From assembly GCA_045543555.1 (NCBI GenBank), contig JAZQMQ010000016.1:1-64000 (forward strand): 64,000 nucleotides of DNA. The letters are read 5' to 3'. The position numbers were made by a program, and so were the translations under genes. Origin of the DNA: Colimorpha_A sp045543555 (lineage in GTDB: Bacteria > Bacillota > Clostridia > Oscillospirales > CAG-272). The notes beneath the pieces are model-generated. The model saw only the letters and a program-made list of their open reading frames with translations, was not told where the DNA came from and ran no database searches. Positions 24,937-34,423 of the stretch are shown here, piece after piece (positions within the stretch are counted from its first letter, which is position 1; each line of letters starts with the position of its first letter).

Positions 24937-25629
24937 ATGAAAACTGTTCTTTGCGATCCTTATCTTTCCGATGAATGTAAAAATAAGCTGTGCTCAATGG
25001 GATTTTCCGTTTTGGAGATTCCTGCATATAATAAACTGCCAAAGCAGATAGCATCGCATCCCGATATACTGATTTTTAAGCTGAATGACGGAAGCTTGCT
25101 TATGGGGGATGAATATTACCGTGCCTTCTCTGATTTTTACGATTCTCTCGGAGTTAAGATCGTAACCGACCGTTTGGGTCCTCACGGGGAATATCCCTCC
25201 GACGTGCTTTTTGACGCCTTGGCGATCGGAGATACTCTGTATGGCAAAAAAGGCGCGGTGTCGGAGCTGCTTGTTAAAAATTATCCGAGATTTGTACCTG
25301 TAAATCAGGGCTATACAAGGTGCTCGGTAGCAATGATCGACGAATGCAGTGCGGTGACTGCCGATAAGGGTATAGCTTCGGCGTTAATAAGGGACGGTAT
25401 AAGCGTCCTCGAGATCGGAGCGGGAAATATTGAGCTTAACGGATATAACTGTGGTTTTATTGGCGGAGCGGGCGGTAAGCTAAGTTCTGACACATACTGC
25501 TTTTTCGGGGATCTGTGCAGTCATCCCGACGGGGAGGCAATACGCTTGCTTGTCGAGGAGAAAAAGATAAAAGCCGTGTCGCTTTCGGGCGGACCCTTGT
25601 GCGACCACGGCAGTCTTATCGTTATTTAG
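24937..25629 (+). CDS. Hypothetical protein, DUF6873-like (GME fold)
   Basis: 230 residues without signal or membrane segments. Seen: MKTVLCDPYLSDECK, ILIFKLNDGSLLMGDEYY, RCSVAMIDECSAVTADKGIA, IGAGNIELNGYNCGFIGGAGG and KAVSLSGGPLCDHGSLIVI. The ordered Asp/Cys/Gly blocks resemble the guanidine-modifying-enzyme fold, and I recall a DUF6873 family of this kind in Clostridia; I am only moderately sure. No reaction can be assigned. The gene ends 2 bases from the convergent spoVG with no terminator visible between them. Confidence 0.75.
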   Translation: MKTVLCDPYLSDECKNKLCSMGFSVLEIPAYNKLPKQIASHPDILIFKLNDGSLLMGDEYYRAFSDFYDSLGVKIVTDRLGPHGEYPSDVLFDALAIGDTLYGKKGAVSELLVKNYPRFVPVNQGYTRCSVAMIDECSAVTADKGIASALIRDGISVLEIGAGNIELNGYNCGFIGGAGGKLSSDTYCFFGDLCSHPDGEAIRLLVEEKKIKAVSLSGGPLCDHGSLIVI

Positions 25630-25631
25630 TT

Positions 25632-25937
25632 TTACTCTGTGATTTTTTCTTCCTCAGTTGCTCCTTCTTCCTCTTCATTTTCAAGCTCAACGAAGTATGC
25701 ATCGAGGACTGCACGCTCGAGAGTCTGACGAAATTCGGAATTGATGGGATGGATGATGTCGCGGTAGGTGCCGTCGGGATTTTTGCGGCTCGGCATCACG
25801 ATGAAGTACTTGTCCCTGGTGTTGATAACTTTAATGTCATGAAGTGCAAGCTGTCCGTCAAAGGTGACTGAAACAACTGCTTTCATCGGTCCGTCTGCTG
25901 CAAACGTTTTCCTGATCTTGATGTCAGTTATCTGCAT
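25632..25937 (-). CDS. spoVG: Septation/regulatory protein SpoVG
   Basis: 101 residues. SpoVG is a small RNA- and DNA-binding regulator, first known from sporulation septation. Seen: MQITDIKIRKTF, MKAVVSVTFDGQLALHDIKV, FIVMPSRKNPDGTYRDIIHP, INSEFRQTLERAVLDAY, and an acidic C-terminal tail that is variable in the family. GGAGG precedes the ATG on the minus strand. It is a single gene, convergent with the DUF6873-like gene. Confidence 0.97.
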   Translation of the reverse strand: MQITDIKIRKTFAADGPMKAVVSVTFDGQLALHDIKVINTRDKYFIVMPSRKNPDGTYRDIIHPINSEFRQTLERAVLDAYFVELENEEEEGATEEEKITE

Positions 25938-26112
25938 AAATGCCTCCGATAAATTTTTAATAAATTTTTGACCTATATAATATATTATATTGGGCGATTA
26001 TGTCCTTATTTCAACGGAAAATTAATAAATTATTGAAATATTTTTGAACTTTTTTGCAATATACAAAAAAATTGTAATATTATGTCAATTTCAGGCATAA
26101 GAAGGGTGTTTT

Positions 26113-27471
26113 ATGAATGCAAACGACGTTAGCTTGATAATAAAAGGTGCCAAAAAAATTCATTTTGTGGGCATTGGTGGCATCAGTATGTCCTCGCTTG
26201 CCGTGATTACGGAAAAAATGGGATATATGGTAACCGGAAGCGATCAGAGGAAGAGCGCGATAACGGAAAAAATGGAAAACGGCGGTATAAAAATTGCATA
26301 CGGACACAGCTCGGATAACGTTCTCGGTGCCGATGCTGTCGTTTATACTGCGGCGGCTCATTTTGATAATCCGGAGCTTAAATACTGCCTCGAAAATGCG
26401 ATCCCGATCATAACGCGTGCCGAATATCTCGGATGGCTTATGAGCTCATATAATTGCCGTATCGGTGTCAGCGGTACACACGGCAAGAGCACGGTTACGT
26501 CGATGTTGACCGAAATATATATGGCATCCGAGCTTGACCCGACGGTCGTGAGCGGCGCGGAGCTGTCGTCGCTCGGCGGTGCGTACCGATTGGGAAACAA
26601 AAATTATTTCATCTTTGAAGCCTGTGAATACTGTGATTCGTTTTTGTCCTTCACTCCTACGGTAACTGTCGTTACTAACCTCGAGTACGATCACGCGGAT
26701 TATTTTAAGGATATGGAGCAATTAAGAGCTTCCTTCAGGAAATACGTTTCTTACGGCAAAACGGCTGTTTTAAATGGAGATGATGAGGAAGCATTGGCTC
26801 TTGAGAACGGCTATGAAGGGAAAAGCGTTACCTTTTCACTGCATGGAAAAGGTGACTATAATGCCGAGAATGTTAGGTATGAAAACGGCATGGCATCGTT
26901 TGATCTTGTTGTGAGAAATCAAATTCTCTCGCGCATAACGTTGTCTGTTCCCGGTAAACACAATGTTTACAATGCAATTGCGGCAGCTGCTGCGGCACTT
27001 GAAAACGGGTGTGACGTTGAAGCGGTCAAGAGAGGTCTTAAAGCCTTTGGCGGAGCAAAGAGACGGTTTGAATACGTTTGCAAGACCGAAAAGGGAGCAA
27101 CGGTTTATAACGATTATGCTCATCATCCTTCCGAAATAAAGGCAACTCTGTCAGCCGCGAAGGCGTTTAACAAGAGGGTAGTTTGTATCTTCCAACCGCA
27201 CACCTATTCACGCACAGCAAGTCTTTTTGAGGATTTTACGAAGGCGTTTGCCGATGCGGATATTACGATTTTTGCCGATATATACGCCGCAAGAGAGACC
27301 GATACCCTCGGCGTAAGCTCGGAGCTGCTGTCGGAGAAAACGCCTAACTCTCTCTGCCTCGGCGATTTTGACAGTATTGCAAAATATATTAACGAAAACT
27401 GCGGTGAAAACGATCTCGTGCTTATTCTCGGCGCGGGGGATATCGTTAATATCGGTAAGCTTTTGGCATAA
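26113..27471 (+). CDS. murC: UDP-N-acetylmuramate--L-alanine ligase
   Basis: 452 residues. MurC adds L-alanine to UDP-MurNAc with ATP in the cytoplasm. Seen: HFVGIGGISMSSLA (UDP-binding domain), the ATP loop SGTHGKSTVTSML, EACEYCDSFL, NLEYDHADYF, and the C-terminal domain with YNDYAHHPSEIKATL and FQPHTYSRTASLFEDF. AGAAGGG lies before the ATG. It stands alone, with a terminator after it. Confidence 0.97.
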   Translation: MNANDVSLIIKGAKKIHFVGIGGISMSSLAVITEKMGYMVTGSDQRKSAITEKMENGGIKIAYGHSSDNVLGADAVVYTAAAHFDNPELKYCLENAIPIITRAEYLGWLMSSYNCRIGVSGTHGKSTVTSMLTEIYMASELDPTVVSGAELSSLGGAYRLGNKNYFIFEACEYCDSFLSFTPTVTVVTNLEYDHADYFKDMEQLRASFRKYVSYGKTAVLNGDDEEALALENGYEGKSVTFSLHGKGDYNAENVRYENGMASFDLVVRNQILSRITLSVPGKHNVYNAIAAAAAALENGCDVEAVKRGLKAFGGAKRRFEYVCKTEKGATVYNDYAHHPSEIKATLSAAKAFNKRVVCIFQPHTYSRTASLFEDFTKAFADADITIFADIYAARETDTLGVSSELLSEKTPNSLCLGDFDSIAKYINENCGENDLVLILGAGDIVNIGKLLA

Positions 27472-27476
27472 AATAA

Positions 27477-27510
27477 AACCTGCTTCGTAAGCCGAAGCAG
27501 GTTATTTTTA
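27477..27510. terminator. Terminator between murC and mntP
   Basis: AACCTGCTTCG (27477-27487) pairs with CGAAGCAGGTT (27493-27503), followed by ATTTTTAT. It serves murC and probably also the convergent gene. Confidence 0.85.
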
Positions 27511-28083
27511 TATAATTTTCAGCCCCTCGAGGAGTATTTTTACACCCATAAGAATGAGAACCGAGCCTCCGATAATCGATGAAGTTTTACGGAATTTTCC
27601 GCCGATGAAGGAGCCGATCCCGACACCTACTGCAGAAAGAACGAGGGTGGTGATTCCGATCAGCGTTGCGGAAGAGAAAATTTCCACATTTTCTAAAGCG
27701 AAGGTTACTCCGACAGCAAGAGCGTCGATGCTTGTTGCTATTGCCATTGGAATCATTTCTTTAAAAGAGAGGGGGTCTGCATCGGTTTTACATTCGGTGC
27801 ATTCGTCCTCGCCGAAAACGGCTTCGCGGATCATATTTGCGCCGATCAGCAGCAGAAGTCCAAACGCGATATAGAATGAATAATCTGCGATCTTTGCGGC
27901 AACCGTTGAGGCGAGAAAATATCCGATTATCGGCATTATTGCCTGCGCGATACCAAAATACAGACCTACTGTCAGCATGTGATAAGGCGTAATTTTTTTT
28001 AGACACAAGCCCTTGCAGGTAGCAATGGCAAAGGCATCGGCAGAAAGTGATACTGCTATGAGAAAAAGCTCCCAGATTTGCAT
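27508..28083 (-). CDS. mntP: Manganese efflux pump MntP
   Basis: 191 residues, six membrane segments in two repeats. MntP exports Mn2+. Seen: the two Asp-containing core motifs SLSADAFAIATCKG (helix 1) and ATSIDALAVGVTFAL (helix 4), and GGKFRKTSSIIGGSVLILMG near the end. A soluble loop with CTECK lies between the two halves and could bind metal. The 5' region is short and no yybP-ykoY riboswitch is visible. Confidence 0.93.
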   Translation of the reverse strand: MQIWELFLIAVSLSADAFAIATCKGLCLKKITPYHMLTVGLYFGIAQAIMPIIGYFLASTVAAKIADYSFYIAFGLLLLIGANMIREAVFGEDECTECKTDADPLSFKEMIPMAIATSIDALAVGVTFALENVEIFSSATLIGITTLVLSAVGVGIGSFIGGKFRKTSSIIGGSVLILMGVKILLEGLKII

Positions 28084-28201
28084 ATTGTTCAGTCCTTAGG
28101 TTATTTTATATATAATACGTGAATCTGCTGTGTTTTAGTATAAAAACAAAGTAATGTGAATTATATCATATAAAAAAAGTTTTGTCAAGATAGGTGTTTT
28201 A

Positions 28202-28230
28202 TTGACAGTAGCAGGTTTTTGGTGTATAAT
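28202..28230 (+). promoter_or_regulatory. Sigma-A promoter of the miaB-mutS-mutL run
   Basis: TTGACA (28202-28207), a 17-base spacer, and TATAAT (28225-28230), about 50 bases before miaB. Confidence 0.85.
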
Positions 28231-28280
28231 AATATAATAAAATTAAAATGACCATTTTTTAGGTGGGAAAGATAAATCAT

Positions 28281-29702
28281 ATGATATACAGAACCGATTT
28301 TAATATAAATTCTCCCTATTGTGAGCGTATCAGAAGATATTGCGAGGGCTATTATGCTACCAAGGGCGAAAAGCCGGGAGTACATATAAGGACCTTCGGA
28401 TGTCAGCAGAATGAGGCAGACAGTGAAAGGTATGCAGGTATGTGCGTTGCTCTGGGATATCGCTATGTGGACACTCCCGAGGAGGCTCAGCTTGTCATCT
28501 ACAACACCTGCGCGGTAAGAGAGCACGCAGAGCTCAAGGCTCTGTCAATTACGGGTCAGCTCAAGCACCTTAAGGCTGTTAATCCCGATCTCGTTATCGC
28601 TATCTGCGGCTGTATGGTTGCACAGGAGCATCGCCTTTCGGACATAAAAAATAAATATCCCTACGTTGACCTGCTCTTCGGCACGGGTTCTCACGAAAGA
28701 TTCCCCGAATATCTTGAGGGAGTCCTTAAAAAACGTAAGAGATTTTTCTATCCCGATGAGAATTACGGAATTGCAGAGGGCCTTCCCGTAAGGCGTGAAA
28801 GCACCTTCAAGGCGTGGGTATCCATTATGTACGGCTGTAACAATTTCTGTACTTATTGTGTCGTTCCTTACGTTCGAGGCAGGGAAAGAAGCAGGGAAAG
28901 GGAGCATATTCTGAGCGAGATAAGAGAGCTTGTGGACAGTGGAGTAAAGGAGATAACTCTTTTAGGTCAGAACGTAAATTCCTACGGTAAGGGGCTTTAC
29001 GAGGACTACGGATTTGCACAGCTTCTTTCTGATATATGTAAAATCGAGGGCGACTATTGGATACGCTTTATGACCAGTCACCCGAAAGATGCCTCAAAGG
29101 AGCTTATCGACGTTATAGCAGAAAACTGCGGGGATAGCTGCCGCCCGAAGATAGTTAAGCAGTTCCACCTTCCGCTTCAGTCGGGTTCCGACAGAATACT
29201 AAAGGAAATGAACCGTCACTATGGCAGAGAACAATATCTGTCGTTGATGAATTATATGAAGGGGAAAATTCCGGATATAGCTCTTTCAACAGATATAATC
29301 GTTGGTTTCCCTACCGAGACCGAGGAGGATTTTGCAGATACACTGTCCATGCTTGAGGAGGTCAGATACGACGCCTTCTTCTCTTTCATCTATTCCATTC
29401 GCCGCGGTACGCCTGCAGAAAAGATGGAGCAGGTAAGCGAGGACATCAAAAAGGAGCGATTTGCAAGGCTTCTAAATACTCAAAACAGAATCTCACTTCA
29501 AAAGAACAGTGAGTACGTAGGTAAGACAGAAAAGGTTTTGGTTGAGGGCAGGAGCAAGACAGACCCCGAGCTTCTTACAGGCAGAAACGAAAAAAACCGT
29601 CTGGTTCATTTTAAAGGCGAGGACGACCTTATCGGAAATTTTGTAAATGTAAGGATAATCACGGCAGACACCTACTGCCTTACAGGTGAGCTTTTTAAAT
29701 AA
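28281..29702 (+). CDS. miaB: tRNA-2-methylthio-N6-dimethylallyladenosine synthase
   Basis: 473 residues. MiaB is a radical SAM methylthiotransferase acting on i6A37 of tRNAs. Order: N-terminal UPF0004 domain with three cluster cysteines (TFGCQQNEAD, YNTCAVREHA, AICGCMVAQ), the radical-SAM core with YGCNNFCTYCVVPYVRGRE, FHLPLQSGSDRILKEMNR, and a C-terminal TRAM domain. I choose ATG at 28281; the frame's GTG at 28263 lies within the AGGTGGG that serves as ribosome site. It is followed by mutS after 30 bases. Confidence 0.95.
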   Translation: MIYRTDFNINSPYCERIRRYCEGYYATKGEKPGVHIRTFGCQQNEADSERYAGMCVALGYRYVDTPEEAQLVIYNTCAVREHAELKALSITGQLKHLKAVNPDLVIAICGCMVAQEHRLSDIKNKYPYVDLLFGTGSHERFPEYLEGVLKKRKRFFYPDENYGIAEGLPVRRESTFKAWVSIMYGCNNFCTYCVVPYVRGRERSREREHILSEIRELVDSGVKEITLLGQNVNSYGKGLYEDYGFAQLLSDICKIEGDYWIRFMTSHPKDASKELIDVIAENCGDSCRPKIVKQFHLPLQSGSDRILKEMNRHYGREQYLSLMNYMKGKIPDIALSTDIIVGFPTETEEDFADTLSMLEEVRYDAFFSFIYSIRRGTPAEKMEQVSEDIKKERFARLLNTQNRISLQKNSEYVGKTEKVLVEGRSKTDPELLTGRNEKNRLVHFKGEDDLIGNFVNVRIITADTYCLTGELFK

Positions 29703-29732
29703 ATCATCCTATTAAAACAAGGAGAAACAACT

Positions 29733-32309
29733 ATGACTCCAATGATGCAGCAATACCTTGAAATCAAGGAAAAACATAAGGATGCGATACTGTTTTACCG
29801 TCTCGGCGATTTTTACGAGATGTTTTTCGATGACGCGAAAATTGCTTCCAAGGAGCTGGAGCTGACCTTAACCGGCAGATCTTGCGGAGAAGCTGAAAGA
29901 GCTCCTATGTGCGGTGTACCGTTCCATGCCGCAGACGTTTATATCGGTAGGCTTGTTGCCAAGGGATATAAGGTCGTTGTCTGCGAGCAGATGGAAGACC
30001 CTATGACCACAAAGGGACTCGTTAAGCGCGACATCGTGCGCAGTATAACTCCGGGTACGGTCATTGACAATACACAGCTTGATGATTCTGTAAACAATTA
30101 TATATGCTCTCTTTACGTTGGTGAGGGAGCGGCTCTGTGCTTCTTCGACGTATCCACTGGAGAGATGTCTGCAACATTTTTTGAAGAAAAGGACAAAGAA
30201 GAGCGAATTATTAACGAGCTTGCAAAATTTTCACCAAAAGAAATGCTTGTTAGCTGTTCCCTTGAGTCTATTCCTCAAATTGAATTTTATATAAAAAACC
30301 GTCTGAATGCTTACGTTACCGAGCGGCAGTCGGAGCGCTTTGGATTTAATTCCTGCTTGAGCCGAGTAACAAGACAGTTCCCCACCTCAGCCTATGAGGC
30401 TAAGGAGCGAAGCAGGGACATGGTCTGTGCTATTGGTGCGCTTCTCGATTATGTTACCGAAACACAAAAGAGCGATGACGCCAACGTATCGGGACTAAAA
30501 TTCTATGAGAGCGGCGAATATCTTGAGCTTGACGTTGCAACAAGACGCAATCTTGAGCTCACAGAGACTATGAGAAGCAAGGACAAGAAGGGTTCTCTCC
30601 TTTGGGTTCTCGATCGCACCGGCACTGCAGCAGGAGCGAGAATGTTAAGACGCTGGATAGAGCAGCCGCTTGTTAACGCCAATAAGATCGGAAGAAGGCA
30701 GAGAGCGGTTTCTGAACTGACCTCATCCTTTATGGCAAGAGAAGAGCTTGGCGAGTGCTTAAGACACGTTCTCGATCTCGACAGACTTATGACAAAGCTT
30801 GTCTACGGAACCGCCAATGCTAGAGACCTTCGTGCAATAGCTGCAACGGCTTCACTTCTTCCTGATATAAAGGAGCTTACATCAAGCTTTGTAAGTGAGG
30901 AGCTTTCGGATATTCATCTCCACCTTGATACCCTTTCTGACATAAGAGATCTTATAGAGCGTTCCATTGATGACGAGCCTCCGATCTCGCTTCGTGAGGG
31001 TGGCTTTATAAGGCGGGGCTTCAATCCCGAGGCCGACGAGCTTTATCTCATAGTTCACGACGGAAAGAGCTTTGTCAATAAGCTTGCCGAAGAGGAAAGA
31101 GAAAAAACGGGAATTAAGAATCTCAAGGTCGCATACAACCGAGTATTCGGTTATTATATCGAGGTCACAAAGTCTAATCTCAACGAGGTTCCGGATCGCT
31201 ACATAAGAAAGCAGACGCTTGTTAATGCAGAGAGATTTATAACAGAGGAGCTGAAGGAAAAAGAAGGGCTTATTCTTGGAGCTTCCGACCGCCTTTGTGC
31301 TCTTGAGTATGAGCTTTTCACGCAGATAAGAGGCAGAATTGCCGACGAGGTCAAGCGAGTTCAGCAAACCGCTTCGCTTCTTGCAAAGCTTGACTGTTAT
31401 GTGTCTCTTTCTGATGTCGCGGTACGAAACGGATACGTTTGTCCCGAGATAGAATACGGTAACACCATATCAATTAAGGAGGGACGCCATCCTGTTGTGG
31501 AGCAGTTTGCAACAGACGGATATTTTGTTCCCAACGATACGCTTCTGGATACCAATCATAACCGTCTGGCACTCATAACAGGACCGAACATGGCGGGTAA
31601 ATCCACCTATATGAGACAGGTGGCGCTTATAACTCTTATGGCGCAGATAGGTTCATTTGTTCCCGCAAAAGAGGCAAGGATAGGCATTGTTGATAAGATT
31701 TTCACCCGAGTCGGAGCATCCGATGACCTCGCATCCGGAACGTCTACGTTTATGCTGGAGATGAACGAGGTGGCATACATTCTCAAAAATGCCACAAACC
31801 GAAGCCTGATAATCTACGACGAGATAGGACGAGGAACCTCCACATTCGACGGTATGAGCATTGCGCGTGCGGTAGCGGAATATACCGCAGGCAAAAAGCT
31901 TGGCGCAAAAGCCATGTTTGCAACCCATTATCATGAGCTTACTGTTCTTGAGAAGGATATGCAGGGCATAGTAAATTACAATATCGCCGCCAAAAAGAAG
32001 GGGGACGATATCACCTTCCTTCGTAAGATCGTAAGAGGTGCAACCGACGACAGCTACGGTATTGAGGTTGCAAAGCTTGCAGGCGTACCGAATGAGGTCA
32101 TAAGACGTGCTAAAGAGGTGCTAAATCAGTTGACGGTAGAAAATGCACGTCCCGTCGAGAAAAAGGGAAGGGAGATGGGCGCAACCATTTCCTTCGACGA
32201 TTACAAGGCGGATGAAGTAAGAGAAAAACTTCTTAATCTTGACGTCAACCTTCTTACTCCGGTTGAGGCGCTTAATTTCCTAAACGAGCTTAAAAAGATA
32301 GCAAAATAA
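29733..32309 (+). CDS. mutS: DNA mismatch repair protein MutS
   Basis: 858 residues, full length. Seen: MTPMMQQYLEIKEKHKD and the mismatch-reading GDFYEMFFDDA, the core and clamp, the Walker A loop TGPNMAGKSTYMRQVALIT, the signature VGASDDLASGTSTFMLEM, Walker B IIYDEIGRGTSTFDG, and ATHYHEL. RBS AAGGAG. It begins a mutS-mutL pair (19 bases apart), downstream of miaB, probably in one operon. Confidence 0.97.
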   Translation: MTPMMQQYLEIKEKHKDAILFYRLGDFYEMFFDDAKIASKELELTLTGRSCGEAERAPMCGVPFHAADVYIGRLVAKGYKVVVCEQMEDPMTTKGLVKRDIVRSITPGTVIDNTQLDDSVNNYICSLYVGEGAALCFFDVSTGEMSATFFEEKDKEERIINELAKFSPKEMLVSCSLESIPQIEFYIKNRLNAYVTERQSERFGFNSCLSRVTRQFPTSAYEAKERSRDMVCAIGALLDYVTETQKSDDANVSGLKFYESGEYLELDVATRRNLELTETMRSKDKKGSLLWVLDRTGTAAGARMLRRWIEQPLVNANKIGRRQRAVSELTSSFMAREELGECLRHVLDLDRLMTKLVYGTANARDLRAIAATASLLPDIKELTSSFVSEELSDIHLHLDTLSDIRDLIERSIDDEPPISLREGGFIRRGFNPEADELYLIVHDGKSFVNKLAEEEREKTGIKNLKVAYNRVFGYYIEVTKSNLNEVPDRYIRKQTLVNAERFITEELKEKEGLILGASDRLCALEYELFTQIRGRIADEVKRVQQTASLLAKLDCYVSLSDVAVRNGYVCPEIEYGNTISIKEGRHPVVEQFATDGYFVPNDTLLDTNHNRLALITGPNMAGKSTYMRQVALITLMAQIGSFVPAKEARIGIVDKIFTRVGASDDLASGTSTFMLEMNEVAYILKNATNRSLIIYDEIGRGTSTFDGMSIARAVAEYTAGKKLGAKAMFATHYHELTVLEKDMQGIVNYNIAAKKKGDDITFLRKIVRGATDDSYGIEVAKLAGVPNEVIRRAKEVLNQLTVENARPVEKKGREMGATISFDDYKADEVREKLLNLDVNLLTPVEALNFLNELKKIAK

Positions 32310-32327
32310 GCCACAGGAGCTTAAAAT

Positions 32328-34340
32328 ATGTCAAAAATAAACATTCTTGAGCCACAGGTCGCCAACCTTATCGCAGCAGGCGAGGTTGTGGACAGGCCGG
32401 CATCCGCGATTAAGGAGATGCTCGAGAACAGTATAGATGCAGGAGCATCAAAGGTCACAGTCGAAATAAAAAACGGCGGCGTGTCCCTTATGAGAATAAC
32501 CGATGATGGAGGCGGAATGTCAAGAGAGGATGCTCTTCTCTGCATACGCCGTCATGCTACAAGCAAGATAAGCAAAGCTTCTGATCTCGACGGTATTTCC
32601 ACCTTGGGATTCAGAGGAGAAGCTCTTGCAGCAATATCCTCTGTTTCGAAGATGAGGATAATGACAAGGCAGAATAATGCTTCGATGGGAGTTATCGTTT
32701 CTGTTGAGGCAGGAAACATAACGGATATTGTAGAGAGTGGATGTCCGTTCGGAACAACTATAATGGTAGAGGAGCTGTTTGCAAACGTTCCCGCAAGAAG
32801 AAAATTTTTAAAGCGAGACGCAACCGAAACAGCTGCGGTGGCAGCGACTGTTGAAAAGATAGCCCTTTCGCGCCCTGATATTTCGATAAAATTCATTGCT
32901 GATGGCACTTTGCGTTTTCAAACGGCAGGGGATGGCAATTTAGTAAATGTTATTTATGCCGTTTTGGGCAGAGATTTTGCAAAAAAGACCGTAAAGGTTC
33001 ACGATATGACCGAAGGCATTGAGGTCGAGGGCGTGATCGGAACCCCCGATAACGTAAGAGGCAACCGAGGGGCTGAAAATTTCTTTATCAACGGCAGATA
33101 CGTTCGTTGCGGCACGGCATCTGCGGCGCTTGAACAGGCATTTTCTTCGTATCTGCCATCGGACAAATTCCCTTGCTGTGTTATTTCCATAAACGTAAAT
33201 CCCGCATTTGTTGACGTAAACGTCCATCCACAGAAATTAGAGGTCAAGTTTTCAAACGATAAGCCTGTGTTCAATGCTGTTTACTGTGCTGTCAGAAATG
33301 CACTTATGAACAGCCTTGACCGTCCAAGCGTTCAAGGCGAGCCACAGATAAAGCTCACGGGTGACAGCTACCGTCTTTATAGCGACGTGCTCTCCATGAA
33401 GACCTCAAGTGATGATGAGGCAATGAAGATCGCCTCGGACAAGGAACGCCTGAACGCGAAGTATGAGCAGATAACAATACCTTCGGAAATAAAGGCTGCA
33501 TCCATTCCCGATATAGACGTTGCCGTTGATAAAAAAATACTGATGCCTTGGGAGAACGGATCTGAGAGCAGATCGACTTTTGTTGAAAGACCTCCCGTTG
33601 TGATGCCTAAAGAGGCGGAGCCTGTTCAGGTTACTGCACCTCCTATTACGAGTGAAGAAATCATACCCGATGTTCCAGAGGCTGTAAAACCCGTCTCAGA
33701 TAAAGCAAAGGAAATGCCCGAGGTCACCGTGAAGGAAGAAGGAAAAGAGGCATATACCGTTCCTTATTTCAAGGTCGCAGGTGTGGCGTTTAACTGTTAT
33801 ATTTTTGTCGAGATGGAAGACAGTATGCTCATAATTGATAAGCACGCGGCACATGAGAGGTTGCTTTTCGAGAAAATGAGAGAAAATATGTCAAGAATGG
33901 ATCCTGTTTCGCAAATACTCTTGTTCCCGGTACCCGTTGCACTGGGAAAAAATGAGTGCGCCGCTACCCTTGAATATCACGAGGAGCTGTATAAGATGGG
34001 CTTTGACTTTACCGATGACGACGGTGGAGTTGCGCTTCTTCAGTATCCATCGGGACTTAATGACAGTCAGGCCGTAACACTGTTTTCAGAGCTTGCAATC
34101 AGACTTTCCGAAGGTCATGGAGATCTTAAAGTGGGGCGCGATGCTTTTTATGAAAAGGCGCTATATCAGGCGTCCTGCAAGGCGGCTGTCAAGGGAGGTC
34201 GTGAGGATTCCCCCGAGAACATACGCTTTATAGCGGAGCAGGTTATAGTAAATCCAAAGGTTCGATTCTGTCCTCACGGCAGACCGGTTGCTTTTGAAAT
34301 GACAAAGGATCAATTTGAAAAGCAGTTTGAGAGAACATAA
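32328..34340 (+). CDS. mutL: DNA mismatch repair protein MutL
   Basis: 670 residues. Seen: the GHKL ATPase domain with KEMLENSIDAGASKV, TDDGGGM, HATSKI and GFRGEALAAISSV. A long acidic/Pro-rich linker of about 120 residues follows, then a C-terminal dimer domain with endonuclease motif DKHAAHERLLFE (the usual DQHA has Q to K) and CPHGRP. So this MutL is probably a nicking endonuclease, as expected in bacteria without MutH. GGAG precedes the ATG. Confidence 0.96.
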   Translation: MSKINILEPQVANLIAAGEVVDRPASAIKEMLENSIDAGASKVTVEIKNGGVSLMRITDDGGGMSREDALLCIRRHATSKISKASDLDGISTLGFRGEALAAISSVSKMRIMTRQNNASMGVIVSVEAGNITDIVESGCPFGTTIMVEELFANVPARRKFLKRDATETAAVAATVEKIALSRPDISIKFIADGTLRFQTAGDGNLVNVIYAVLGRDFAKKTVKVHDMTEGIEVEGVIGTPDNVRGNRGAENFFINGRYVRCGTASAALEQAFSSYLPSDKFPCCVISINVNPAFVDVNVHPQKLEVKFSNDKPVFNAVYCAVRNALMNSLDRPSVQGEPQIKLTGDSYRLYSDVLSMKTSSDDEAMKIASDKERLNAKYEQITIPSEIKAASIPDIDVAVDKKILMPWENGSESRSTFVERPPVVMPKEAEPVQVTAPPITSEEIIPDVPEAVKPVSDKAKEMPEVTVKEEGKEAYTVPYFKVAGVAFNCYIFVEMEDSMLIIDKHAAHERLLFEKMRENMSRMDPVSQILLFPVPVALGKNECAATLEYHEELYKMGFDFTDDDGGVALLQYPSGLNDSQAVTLFSELAIRLSEGHGDLKVGRDAFYEKALYQASCKAAVKGGREDSPENIRFIAEQVIVNPKVRFCPHGRPVAFEMTKDQFEKQFERT

Positions 34341-34423
34341 ATAACGAAAAATTAAAATCCCCGCACTGTTCTTGCGGAGAAAATAATAAAGTCGGGCTGT
34401 TTTCCCGACGGAAAGAGACGAAA

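Noticed and set aside
27508..28200. yybP-ykoY manganese riboswitch before mntP
   Set aside because: The upstream region is short and AT-rich and shows none of the conserved blocks.
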